A stretch of 64,000 nucleotides of DNA from Pseudomonadota bacterium (GTDB taxonomy: Bacteria > Pseudomonadota > Gammaproteobacteria > Burkholderiales > Thiobacillaceae): contig JAKQCX010000035.1 of assembly GCA_029558905.1 (NCBI GenBank), forward strand, positions 1 through 64,000, read 5' to 3'. The notes beneath the pieces are model-generated. The model was not told where the DNA came from, ran no database searches, and saw only the letters and a list, made by a program, of their open reading frames with translations. Shown here in pieces: positions 26,080-33,997 of this stretch (position 1 is the first letter of the stretch; every line of letters starts with the position of its first letter). A program made the translations under genes and the position numbers.

Positions 26080-26517
26080 ATGCAGACCCGACACCTGATC
26101 CCCCTTCTGGCCCTCGTCAGCGTGGTCGCCTGCGGCCGGCAGGAACCCGCAGGCCCGGCGGAACCGGAAATGCCCCCGGTGGCCGAGACCCCGACCACAC
26201 CGCAGGAGAGCCCGTCGGTAGCCGGGGCCGGTGTGGCGGCCCCGGCTACCGACGCGGGTGCTGGCGACCTGACGGAGCATGGCCGCATCCGTTACAACAG
26301 CGTGTGCGCTGGCTGCCATGGCAAGAACGGCGAAGGCCAGGGCATGTTTCCCAAGGTGGCGGGCCAGGGCGCGGAGATCCTGGCTGCCAAGCTACGCGAC
26401 TACAAGGCCGGCAAGAAACTGGGCCCCCAGTCCGCCATCATGCACGCCAACAGCCAGAACCTCAGCGAACAGGATATCGAGGCCCTGGCGGCGCACATGG
26501 CGGGGTTCGGCGGCTGA
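26080..26517 (+). CDS. Lipoprotein cytochrome c (class I)
   Basis: The 145-residue protein has a lipobox ('VVAC', Cys18), then a Pro/Ala/Glu-rich linker of about 45 residues and a single c-type domain with 'CAGCH' and a methionine candidate in 'IMHANSQNLSEQDIEALAAHMAGF'. This is like the small membrane-anchored monoheme cytochromes that feed oxidases or reductases. It starts 11 bp after the TRAP receptor gene and probably shares its message. A long perfect hairpin lies in the DNA of the linker (26214-26253). Confidence 0.9.
   Translation: MQTRHLIPLLALVSVVACGRQEPAGPAEPEMPPVAETPTTPQESPSVAGAGVAAPATDAGAGDLTEHGRIRYNSVCAGCHGKNGEGQGMFPKVAGQGAEILAAKLRDYKAGKKLGPQSAIMHANSQNLSEQDIEALAAHMAGFGG
26214..26253. 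repeat. 16-bp perfect inverted repeat inside the cytochrome gene
   Basis: The arms GTCGGTAGCCGGGGCC (26214-26229) and its exact complement (26238-26253) flank an 8-nt loop. The stem is mostly G+C and lies in the codons of the linker (about residues 45-58), so it may slow transcription or translation. Confidence 0.9.
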
Positions 26518-26549
26518 GCCCGGCGCCATGCAGCGGTCGGGGCGGCGCA

Positions 26550-26670
26550 AGGGTGTCACCCGGAAAGATTCCTCACTGCGTTCGGAATGACACCCTCGAC
26601 ATTCGAGACGACACCTCGACATTCGAGACGACACCTCGACGTTCGGGGCAACACCGCGACGTTCGGGATG
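26550..26670. repeat. Short hairpin and four-unit 20-bp tandem repeat
   Basis: Arms AGGGTGTCA (26550-26558) and TGACACCCT (26588-26596) enclose 29 nt. Four units of about 20 bp follow (26590-26610, 26611-26630, 26631-26650, 26651-26670). Units 1 and 2 contain CTCGACATTCGAG, and units 3 and 4 the palindrome-like CGACGTTCG, so every unit could form a small hairpin. The segment between the arms resembles dispersed intergenic repeat families seen in many bacteria, but only one copy was noticed here. Confidence 0.75.
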
Positions 26671-26780
26671 GCAATCCTCCACGCCCGGAGTGACGGCCCT
26701 AGGCCCCAGTACGGCTATCCTCGTAGAGAAAAAACGGTCCACGGCCATCAGGATGCCGGGCCGCGCATTGCGGTGCCTTT

Positions 26781-27125
26781 TCAGCTCACCGCCAGCAGTT
26801 CCACCTCGAACACCAGGGTGGCATTGGGTGGGATCACACCACCGGCACCATAGGCGCCATAGCCCAGGTGGGGCGGGATGGTGAGCTTGCGTCTGCCACC
26901 CACCTTCATGCCGGCCACGCCCTCGTCCCAGCCGAGGATGACCTGGCCCCGGCCCAGGGCGAAGGCGAAGGGGTCATCACGGTCCACGCTGGAATCAAAT
27001 TTTTTGCCATCCGTGAGCCAGCCCGTGTAGTGCACGCTGACGCGCTGCCCCTTGCTGGCCTCGGCGCCCTCGCCCAGCGTCAATTCCTCGATGATCAGGC
27101 CGCTGGGGGTGGTGTGTACCGACAT
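26781..27125 (-). CDS. FKBP-type peptidyl-prolyl isomerase
   Basis: The 114-residue protein is a single FKBP domain with no signal peptide: '[18 protein letters not shown]', '[31 protein letters not shown]' and '[14 protein letters not shown]'. It catalyses prolyl isomerisation and is probably cytoplasmic. It lies just downstream of the OmpA-like gene (60 bp) and converges on the cytochrome/repeat region. Confidence 0.96.
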   Translation of the reverse strand: MSVHTTPSGLIIEELTLGEGAEASKGQRVSVHYTGWLTDGKKFDSSVDRDDPFAFALGRGQVILGWDEGVAGMKVGGRRKLTIPPHLGYGAYGAGGVIPPNATLVFEVELLAVS

Positions 27126-27185
27126 ATGCCTACTCCAAAGAAAGCGTGGAGGGGGGATGCCGCTCCACGCCGGGGTGAAAAACGA

Positions 27186-27857
27186 TCAGCGCAATACTAC
27201 CAGCACCACGCGGCGGTTCTGCGCACGACCCTGGCGGTTGACGTTGCTGGCGATGGGGCGTGCTTCGCCGTAGGAGATCACTGACATGCGGTGCAGAGGG
27301 ATACCCGCCTCGATGTTGAGATAACGGCGCACCGCCTCGGCTCGCATCTCGCCCAGGCGCAGGTTCGTCGCGGCCTCGCCACGACTATCGGTATGGCCCT
27401 GGATCTCGATGAACACCTTGTCGTCGTCGCGCTTGAGCTTGGCGGCGAACTCGTCCAGGGCGGCCCTGGCCTGCTTGCCCAGGTTCGCGCTGTCGCTCCC
27501 GAACCTGAGGCTGTCGTTCTTGAGAACCACCTCGTACAGCAGCTTGCCTTCGGCCAGGCGACCAGCAGCCGTTGCACGCTCCAGGGCCTCGCGGGTGTTG
27601 TCGGACAGGCGCGCGATCTCGCCCTCGTTGCGGGTGAGGCGCGCGGCGTGCTCCTCCAGGGTGGCCTGGACGGCGGTCTGGGCCTTGGCCAGGCTGCCGA
27701 CCGATTCGACATTCTGATTCAGGCGCTGGTCCATGTCCTTGACATCCCCCTGGACCGTGCCCAGGCGGGCCTGCACGTAGTCATGCACATACTCCTTGGT
27801 GGCGCAACCCGAGACCATGACAGCGCCAAATGCGGCAATCCATAGAGACTTATTCAT
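27186..27857 (-). CDS. OmpA-family lipoprotein
   Basis: The 223-residue protein has a lipobox ('MVSGCATKE', Cys19), an alpha-helical coiled-coil stretch (residues 30-105, many Gln, Glu, Arg and Leu) and a C-terminal OmpA/Pal domain with 'IEIQGHTDSRGEAATNLRLGEMRAEAVRRYL' and 'VISYGEARPIASN'. It should anchor the outer membrane to peptidoglycan. It lies 125 bp downstream of dctM on the same strand. Confidence 0.9.
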   Translation of the reverse strand: MNKSLWIAAFGAVMVSGCATKEYVHDYVQARLGTVQGDVKDMDQRLNQNVESVGSLAKAQTAVQATLEEHAARLTRNEGEIARLSDNTREALERATAAGRLAEGKLLYEVVLKNDSLRFGSDSANLGKQARAALDEFAAKLKRDDDKVFIEIQGHTDSRGEAATNLRLGEMRAEAVRRYLNIEAGIPLHRMSVISYGEARPIASNVNRQGRAQNRRVVLVVLR

Positions 27858-27982
27858 CCCTCACCTCATGTTAAAAACGTAAGTACATGATTCCAGTGTA
27901 ACTTATCGACACGGATCATGTGAACTTAAATGTGGGCCTGGGTGCCCGCACATGCCCTGGGCGTCTGGGGTCACGGCCGAAC

Positions 27983-29365
27983 TCATGGGGGAGGTACCAG
28001 ATAGCCGGGATCCGGCACATCCAGACGTATCTGCGCGGGCGCGGTCCGGCCCTGCTCGGGCGTGGAGGACACCATTCCGGGGAAGGTCAGGACCGCCGCC
28101 ACCATCAGTATCTGGATCCCCAGGAAGGGCATCGCACCCCAGTAGATATCCGTGGTCTTCACTTCCCGAGGGGCCACGCTGCGCAGATAGAACAGGGAAA
28201 ACCCGAAGGGCGGGTGCATGAAGGAGGTCTGCAGGTTGATGCCCAGCAATACCCCGAACCAGACCAGATCGATGCCCAGCTTGGCGGCCACGGGGGCCAG
28301 CAGGGGCACGATGATGAAAGCGATCTCGAAGAAATCCAGAAAGAAGGCCAGGCCGAACACGAGCAGGTTCACCACCAGAAGGAACCCCAGTTCGCCACCC
28401 GGCAACGCGGTCAGCAGGCCTTCCACCCAGTCGTCCCCATCCAGCAACTGGAACACCAGGGAAAACACGGTGGAGCCGATGAGGATGAAGATGACGAAAC
28501 TGGTCAGGCGGGTGGTGCGTTCCAGGGCCTGACGCAGCAGTTCCAGGTTCAGCCGGCCCTTGCCCAGGGCCAGGATCAGGGCACCGGTGGCCCCCATGGC
28601 GCCCCCCTCGGTAGGGGTGGCGATACCCAGGAAAATGGTACCCAGCACCAGGAAGATCAACAGCAGGGGGGGTGCCAGCGCGGTCAGGGTCTTGCGCCAG
28701 AGACCCGTGTCGGCCAGGCCGTGGGCCAGTGCGGGGGTCGCCTCGGGCCGCACCAGGCTCACGCCCAGGACGTATAGCATGTAGAGGGCCGCCAGGCTCA
28801 GGGCAGGGATCAGGGCACCCCGATACATGTCGCCCACGGGCACACCCAACTGGTCGCCCAGGACGATGAGCACCAGGGAAGGCGGGATGATCTGTGCCAG
28901 GGTGCCGGAGGCGGCGATGACACCGGCGGCCAGGCGTTTGTCGTAGCCATGGCGCAGCATGATGGGCAGGGAGATGAGGCCCATGGCGATCACCGAGGCG
29001 GCCACCACGCCGGTGGTGGCCGCCAGCAGGGCACCCACGACGACCACGGCATAGGCCAGCCCGCCGCGCATACGTCCGAAGATCTGACCCAGGGTATCCA
29101 GCAGTTCCTCGGCCATGCCGCTGCGTTCCAGGATCAGGCCCATGAAGGTGAAGAAGGGAATGGCCAGCAGGGTGGCATTGGCCATGATGCCGAACACCCG
29201 GTCCGGCAGGGCCTGCAGCTGCTCGAAGCCCATGAAGCCCATCTGGCTGCCGATGAAGGCGAAGAGCAGGCCGTTGGCGGCCAGGGAGAAGGCCACCGGA
29301 TAGCCCAGCAGCAGGAACACCACCAGACCGGAGAACATCAGGGGGGCCATGAACTCGAAGCTCAT
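27983..29365 (-). CDS. dctM: TRAP transporter large permease DctM
   Basis: The 460-residue membrane protein has about a dozen helices and the usual DctM sections 'GYPVAFSLAANGLLFAFIG', 'LLAIPFFTFMGLILERSGMAEELLDTLGQIFGRMRGGLAYA' and 'SGTLAQIIPPSLVLIVLGDQ'. It is the sodium-coupled channel part of a TRAP importer and needs DctQ and a DctP receptor. Its ATG at 29365 overlaps the dctQ stop (ATGA). The receptor may be the 24962 gene. Confidence 0.95.
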   Translation of the reverse strand: MSFEFMAPLMFSGLVVFLLLGYPVAFSLAANGLLFAFIGSQMGFMGFEQLQALPDRVFGIMANATLLAIPFFTFMGLILERSGMAEELLDTLGQIFGRMRGGLAYAVVVVGALLAATTGVVAASVIAMGLISLPIMLRHGYDKRLAAGVIAASGTLAQIIPPSLVLIVLGDQLGVPVGDMYRGALIPALSLAALYMLYVLGVSLVRPEATPALAHGLADTGLWRKTLTALAPPLLLIFLVLGTIFLGIATPTEGGAMGATGALILALGKGRLNLELLRQALERTTRLTSFVIFILIGSTVFSLVFQLLDGDDWVEGLLTALPGGELGFLLVVNLLVFGLAFFLDFFEIAFIIVPLLAPVAAKLGIDLVWFGVLLGINLQTSFMHPPFGFSLFYLRSVAPREVKTTDIYWGAMPFLGIQILMVAAVLTFPGMVSSTPEQGRTAPAQIRLDVPDPGYLVPPP

Positions 29366-29934
29366 GCCACATCCTCGCTCCGTTCCTCGGAGTAGGGCAT
29401 GCCCCCCCACAACACCCCTGCACGCTTGATCACCTCCGCCAGGCCCTGCAGCCACAACAGCGCAAAACCCAGGGGGATGGCCAGCTTGATGGGCCAGCGC
29501 GGCAGCCCCCCCGCATCCGGCGAGGTCTCGCCTATGGCATAGGCGGTCAGGAAAAACTCCCAGCCCAGCCAGGCGATGAGACCGCTCATGGGCAGCAGGA
29601 AAAACAGCCCTCCCAGTAGGTCCACCCAGGCCTGGGTACGGGGACTGGCGCGGCCATAGAGCACGTCGATGCGCACATGGCCGTTGTGCTTCAGTGTGTA
29701 GCCGGCGCCCAACAGAAAGATCAGGGCGAACAGATACCACTGGATCTCCAGCCAGGCATTGGAACTGGCGTTCAGTCCATAGCGCACCAGGGCGTTGCCG
29801 GCGGAGATGAGGGTGGCGGCCAGCACCAGCCAGATGGCCAGGCGACCGACCCGCTCGTTGAGGGCATCGATCACCCGTGCCAGGGCAAGCCAGGCCTTCA
29901 CCGCGGTCTTTCCCCTCCGTGGCGCGCCGGCCAC
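29362..29934 (-). CDS. dctQ: TRAP transporter small permease DctQ
   Basis: The 190-residue protein has four membrane helices and DctQ motifs 'RVIDALNERVGRLAIWLVL', 'SNAWLEIQWYLFALIFLLGAGYTLKHNGHVRIDVLYG' and 'GWEFFLTAYAIGETSPDAGGLPRWPIKLAIPLGF'. The start is GTG at 29934. Its neighbour dctM overlaps by 4 nt. pmbA ends 5 nt upstream of its start, so the three genes may be co-transcribed. Confidence 0.93.
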   Translation of the reverse strand: MAGAPRRGKTAVKAWLALARVIDALNERVGRLAIWLVLAATLISAGNALVRYGLNASSNAWLEIQWYLFALIFLLGAGYTLKHNGHVRIDVLYGRASPRTQAWVDLLGGLFFLLPMSGLIAWLGWEFFLTAYAIGETSPDAGGLPRWPIKLAIPLGFALLWLQGLAEVIKRAGVLWGGMPYSEERSEDVA

Positions 29935-29938
29935 GGTT

Positions 29939-31279
29939 TCATTCCCCCGCCACCGTCATGCGGCCGATGAGGATGGAGCCCACGCGACGCGAGCCCCGGG
30001 TCTCCACGTCGGTGCCCAGGGCGACGATATCCCGCAGCATGTCGCGCAGATTGCCGGCGATAGTGATCTCCTCCACCGCATGGGCAATCTGGCCGTTCTC
30101 CACCCAGAAGCCCGCCGCGCCGCGGGAGTAGTCGCCGGTCACCATGTTGAGGCCATGGCCCAGCAGTTCCGTCACCAGCAGGCCCGTGCCCATCTTGCGC
30201 AGCAGGGCATCGAAGTCCTCGCCGGTGGTGGACACGATGAGATTGTGGTTGCCGCCCGCGTTGCCCGTGCTCCGCAGGCCCAGCTTGCGGGCGCTGTAGC
30301 TGGACAGGAAATAACCCTGCACCACGCCATCACGCACCACGTCCCGCTCGTGGGTGGCCACGCCCTCCGCATCGAAGGGCGAAGAGGCCAGACCCCGGGG
30401 CAGAAAGGGCTGCTCCTGGATCCGCACGAAGCCGGGAAAGATCTGCTGCCCCAGGCTGTCCAGCAGGAAAGAGGACTTGCGGTACAGATGACCACCGGAG
30501 ATGGCGGACACGAAGCTGGCGAGCAGGCCGGAGGCGACGGGGGCCTCGAACAGCACCGGACACTGGCGCGTGGACAGGCGGCGGCCGCGCAGACGGCGCA
30601 ACGCGCGCTCCCCGGCCCGACGCCCCACCACGGCGACATCGTCCAGGTCTCCGGCGGCCCGGGCCGTGGTGTACCAGTAGTCGCGTTGCATGGCGCCGTC
30701 CTCTTCGGCGATGACGGCACAGGACAGGCTCTGCCGACTGCTGGGATAGCCGCCGCTGAAACCCAGGCTGTTGGCGTATACGAACTGGCTGTTCTGGCTG
30801 GAGAGGCTGCCCCCCTCGGAATTGCGGATGCGGGCATCCACCGCCAGCGCCGCCGCCTCGCAATCCCGCGCCAGGGCACCGGCCTGATCCACATCGATAT
30901 CCCAGGGGTGATAGAGATCCAGATCCGGCACCGAGGTGGCGAGCAACGCCTCGTCCGCCAGGCCGGCGCAGTCATCCTCCGCGGTGTAGCGGGCGATGCT
31001 CAGGGCCTTGTCCACCACGCGCGCCAGGGCATCGGCGGAAAAATCCGAGGTGGAGGCATGTCCACGGCGCCGGCCCAGATACACGGTCACGCCGATGCCC
31101 TTGTCGCGGTTGTGCTCGATGGTTTCCAGCGCACCCTGGCGCACGGACACGGACAGCCCGCTGCCTTCGGATACCTCGACCTCGGCGGCGCTGGCCCCGT
31201 CGCGCCGGGCAAGGTCCAGCGCCTGGCCAGCCAGATCCGCGAGGGACTGGGACGTATAGCTGAAAGGGCTGTCCGACAC
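29939..31279 (-). CDS. pmbA: Metalloprotease-like TldE/PmbA
   Basis: The 446-residue protein matches PmbA/TldE: 'GIGVTVYLGRRRGHASTSDFSADAL', 'NSLGFSGGYPSSRQSLSCAVIAEEDGAMQRDYWYT', and 'MGTGLLVTELLGHGLNMVTGDYSRGAAGFWVENGQI'. Its partner TldD supplies the metal site; the pair cleaves peptides such as microcin precursors and CcdA. pmbA divergent from yjgA/darP is a common beta/gammaproteobacterial arrangement. Confidence 0.95.
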   Translation of the reverse strand: MSDSPFSYTSQSLADLAGQALDLARRDGASAAEVEVSEGSGLSVSVRQGALETIEHNRDKGIGVTVYLGRRRGHASTSDFSADALARVVDKALSIARYTAEDDCAGLADEALLATSVPDLDLYHPWDIDVDQAGALARDCEAAALAVDARIRNSEGGSLSSQNSQFVYANSLGFSGGYPSSRQSLSCAVIAEEDGAMQRDYWYTTARAAGDLDDVAVVGRRAGERALRRLRGRRLSTRQCPVLFEAPVASGLLASFVSAISGGHLYRKSSFLLDSLGQQIFPGFVRIQEQPFLPRGLASSPFDAEGVATHERDVVRDGVVQGYFLSSYSARKLGLRSTGNAGGNHNLIVSTTGEDFDALLRKMGTGLLVTELLGHGLNMVTGDYSRGAAGFWVENGQIAHAVEEITIAGNLRDMLRDIVALGTDVETRGSRRVGSILIGRMTVAGE

Positions 31280-31342
31280 GTTGGGGTCCGAAAAATGCGA
31301 AGACCGCTATCATACCAACCCTTTCGTCATCGCCTCAGCACC

Positions 31343-31843
31343 ATGCAAGACGAGGATTCCCAGGGTCGGGCCACGCCCAGCAAGAGCCAGCGCAAGCGCG
31401 AGGCCAGCGCCCTGCAGGACCTGGGTGGCGAGCTCGTGCGGCTGTCGGCGCAGCGCCTGGAACGGATGGACCTGCCGGACGCCCTGCGCAGCGCGGTCCT
31501 GGAGGCCAGACGTCTTGCCAGCCATGGCGCCATGCGCCGCCAGATGCAGCGCATCGGCAAGCTCATGCGGGCAGTGGACGCGGCGGCCATCGCCGCCCAG
31601 CTGGCGGAAATCCGGGGTGAATCGAACACCGCCCGGGCCGCCTTCCATGCCCTGGAACACTGGCGGGACCAGCTGTTGCGGGACGACCAGGCGCTCACCC
31701 GGTGGCTGGCGCTGCACCCGCATGCGGATGCCCAGCAGCTGCATCGGCTCATCCGCAATGCGCGCAAGGAGCATGCGGCGGGTCAACCGCCCAGATCCAG
31801 CCGTGCCTTGTTCCGCATGTTGCGACAGGTTACCGGAGGCTGA
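31343..31843 (+). CDS. darP: Ribosome-associated protein DarP (YjgA)
   Basis: The 166-residue basic protein has the DUF615 pattern: 'KSQRKREASALQDLGGELVRLSAQRLERMDLPDALRSAVLEARRL', 'ARRQMQRIGKLMR'-like helix and C-terminal 'LHPHADAQQLHRLIRNARKE'. DarP binds late 50S precursors. ATG at 31343 starts directly at the conserved region. It is divergent from pmbA. Confidence 0.93.
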   Translation: MQDEDSQGRATPSKSQRKREASALQDLGGELVRLSAQRLERMDLPDALRSAVLEARRLASHGAMRRQMQRIGKLMRAVDAAAIAAQLAEIRGESNTARAAFHALEHWRDQLLRDDQALTRWLALHPHADAQQLHRLIRNARKEHAAGQPPRSSRALFRMLRQVTGG

Positions 31844-31980
31844 AACACGTCGGACGATCCGGCCGGCGTCGGTTTTTTTTACAGGCATTCCCGACCCCCT
31901 TGGAAAGGCTGTTCAAGACGTTGATTGCAGCGGGATTTCGCGGAACGTGACAAAGGCACGATATTTGCTAGATCAAGCAT

Positions 31981-33945
31981 ATGCCTTTTGTTATAAGCCC
32001 ACCCATGGCGCAGACCGCGACTCAACCCCCTCAGGACACAGCGTCCACGTTCGAGTCGGGCTGCATCAGCCACCCCGGCGTTCTGACCCAGCTCCTGCGC
32101 CACCTGGGCGGCAGCCCGGGTCTGGATGCGCATGCGCGCCAACTCCTGCTTCTCGACCCGGTCCTGAGTCTGCATGCCCTGCGCCTCATCGCCGACGCCC
32201 ATCCCGATGCCCTGCTGACGGAACTGAATCTGCGCCAGGCCCTGGCAAGCCTGCCGGCACACATCCTCAAGCAATGGGTCCTGAACGGCGTGGTGGATCA
32301 CCTGCTGCATGCCTCCGATCGACAGGCAGCGCTCCTGGACCAGGACTGGCATCAGGCCGTCACCACGGCCGCGCTGTGCAGGGCCCTGGCGGAGCTCCAT
32401 GGCTATCGCAATCCGGAGGAGGCCTGGCTGGCGGGGCTGCTCGTGCACCTGCCCGCCTTCGTACGCCATGCCCAGACGCCGGAAGCGGCCCGCCTGACCA
32501 GCCTGGCCGCGCTGGAGAGCATCCCCCTGCGCGGTTTCCTGGCCGACACGCTACGCTATCGTGACGCCCCCCCCGCGCGCCTGCAGGACGCTGCCCCGCT
32601 GGTCAGGCTGGTCCTGAGCGCCCTCAGGCTGTTGTCCGATCCCGTACCCGACGATGCGGTATTCTTGTTGCCTGCCTTGCCCACGGAAACCCTGAGGGAA
32701 ATGTTGCACAACGCCAAACAGAACGCGGACCGGCTCACCCGCACGATACAGGCCACGCCCCCCTCCCAGGCCGGAACCGAAGTCATGCGCTTCAGTCGCC
32801 TGGAAGCCGCCGCCGGACTGCCAGACCGGGGGGGCGATGCGGTCATCGAGGCCCTGGCCGCCAGCCTGGCGGCGGAGGAAGGACTGTACGACCCCATCTA
32901 TCTGGCACTGGACAAGCGCAGCAGCAGCCTGGTCTCGCAGGCCCTGGGCGGACGCATTCCCCCGGCCATCAGCCTGCGCATGGAGGGCAGCAACGCCGCC
33001 GCCGTGCGGGCCCTGTTCACCCGTGGTTGCGTGGTGGTCTTTGCCCAGGACACCGACACCGCCCTGCTGGATCAACAGATCATCCGCCAGGCCCAGGCCG
33101 ATGGCCTGGCCGCCCTGCCCGTGGGCGAAGGTGGCAACCGGGGCGTGCTGATGGTCTGCGGACATCACCATGCCCTGGAAAAGCTGGCGGCCAACCCCCA
33201 GCACTACACCCGTCTGGCCAATCTGGTGGGACGCGGCCCTGCCTCCGCCGGCGAGCAGGCGGCAGGCGGCATCCCGGTGGTGGAGGAGGTATATGCACGC
33301 GTACGACGTGCCTGCCACGAGGTGAGCAATCCGCTGGGCATCATCAAGAACTATCTGACCATCCTGAACGTCAAGCTGGGGGATGACGCCCTGGTGGTGG
33401 ACGAGCTGCGCATCATCCACGAGGAACTGGACCGCATCACGCGCATCGTGCGCGGCATGCTGCACGATGGCGCGCAGAACGGCGAGGCGCGCAAGGACAC
33501 GGACATCAACCTGCTGGTCCAGGACATGGTGAAGATGGCCACTCCCACCCTGCATGGCAAGGGGGTGCGCGTGGATACCCAGCTGGCCGCCGGCCTGCCG
33601 CGTCTGACACATGACCGGGACGCGCTCAAGCAGATCGTCCTCAATCTGCTGCTCAACGCCCTGGAGGCCAGCCCCGAGGGGGGTACCGTGCGCGTGGGAA
33701 CCGCCATCCTGCTCAATCAGCATCGCGAGCGTTTCCTGGAGATCTCGATCACGGACAACGGCGCGGGCATTCCGCCCGAGCGGATGGATACCCTCTTCGA
33801 GCCGGTGGAAACCGGGAAGGGTGCAGGCCACGCGGGGCTGGGCCTGTCCATCGTCAAGCATCTGACCGAATCCCTGGATGGCACCATCCTGTGCAAGAGC
33901 GGCGCCGCAGGTACCACCTTTCAGATCTCCCTGCCACTGGTCTGA
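31981..33945 (+). CDS. HDOD-like sensor histidine kinase
   Basis: The 654-residue protein has no membrane helix. Residues 20-230 resemble an HDOD domain ('ISHPGVLTQLLRHLGG', 'LLLLDPVLSLHALRLIADA', 'PEEAWLAGLLVHLPAFV') in which the HD pair is replaced by V-H-L-P. A GAF-like middle part follows, then a HisKA domain with His446 in 'ACHEVSNPLGIIKNYLTIL' and a HATPase ('LNLLLNALEASPEGG', 'DNGAGIPPERMDTLFEPV', 'GLGLSIVKHL'). The next gene, 52 bp on, is a response regulator with GGDEF and EAL domains, so the two form a probable two-component c-di-GMP system. The signal is unknown. Confidence 0.8.
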   Translation: MPFVISPPMAQTATQPPQDTASTFESGCISHPGVLTQLLRHLGGSPGLDAHARQLLLLDPVLSLHALRLIADAHPDALLTELNLRQALASLPAHILKQWVLNGVVDHLLHASDRQAALLDQDWHQAVTTAALCRALAELHGYRNPEEAWLAGLLVHLPAFVRHAQTPEAARLTSLAALESIPLRGFLADTLRYRDAPPARLQDAAPLVRLVLSALRLLSDPVPDDAVFLLPALPTETLREMLHNAKQNADRLTRTIQATPPSQAGTEVMRFSRLEAAAGLPDRGGDAVIEALAASLAAEEGLYDPIYLALDKRSSSLVSQALGGRIPPAISLRMEGSNAAAVRALFTRGCVVVFAQDTDTALLDQQIIRQAQADGLAALPVGEGGNRGVLMVCGHHHALEKLAANPQHYTRLANLVGRGPASAGEQAAGGIPVVEEVYARVRRACHEVSNPLGIIKNYLTILNVKLGDDALVVDELRIIHEELDRITRIVRGMLHDGAQNGEARKDTDINLLVQDMVKMATPTLHGKGVRVDTQLAAGLPRLTHDRDALKQIVLNLLLNALEASPEGGTVRVGTAILLNQHRERFLEISITDNGAGIPPERMDTLFEPVETGKGAGHAGLGLSIVKHLTESLDGTILCKSGAAGTTFQISLPLV

Positions 33946-33997
33946 TGCGCATGCGTACCGATACCCTGCCCACCCGCGCCACCACAGTGAGGCCCTG

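Noticed and set aside
26590..26670. CRISPR array
   Set aside because: The units are contiguous and diverging, with no spacers and no cas genes.
31955..31980. FNR box before the HDOD-like kinase
   Set aside because: TTGCTAGATCAA is two bases too short for the TTGAT-N4-ATCAA consensus.
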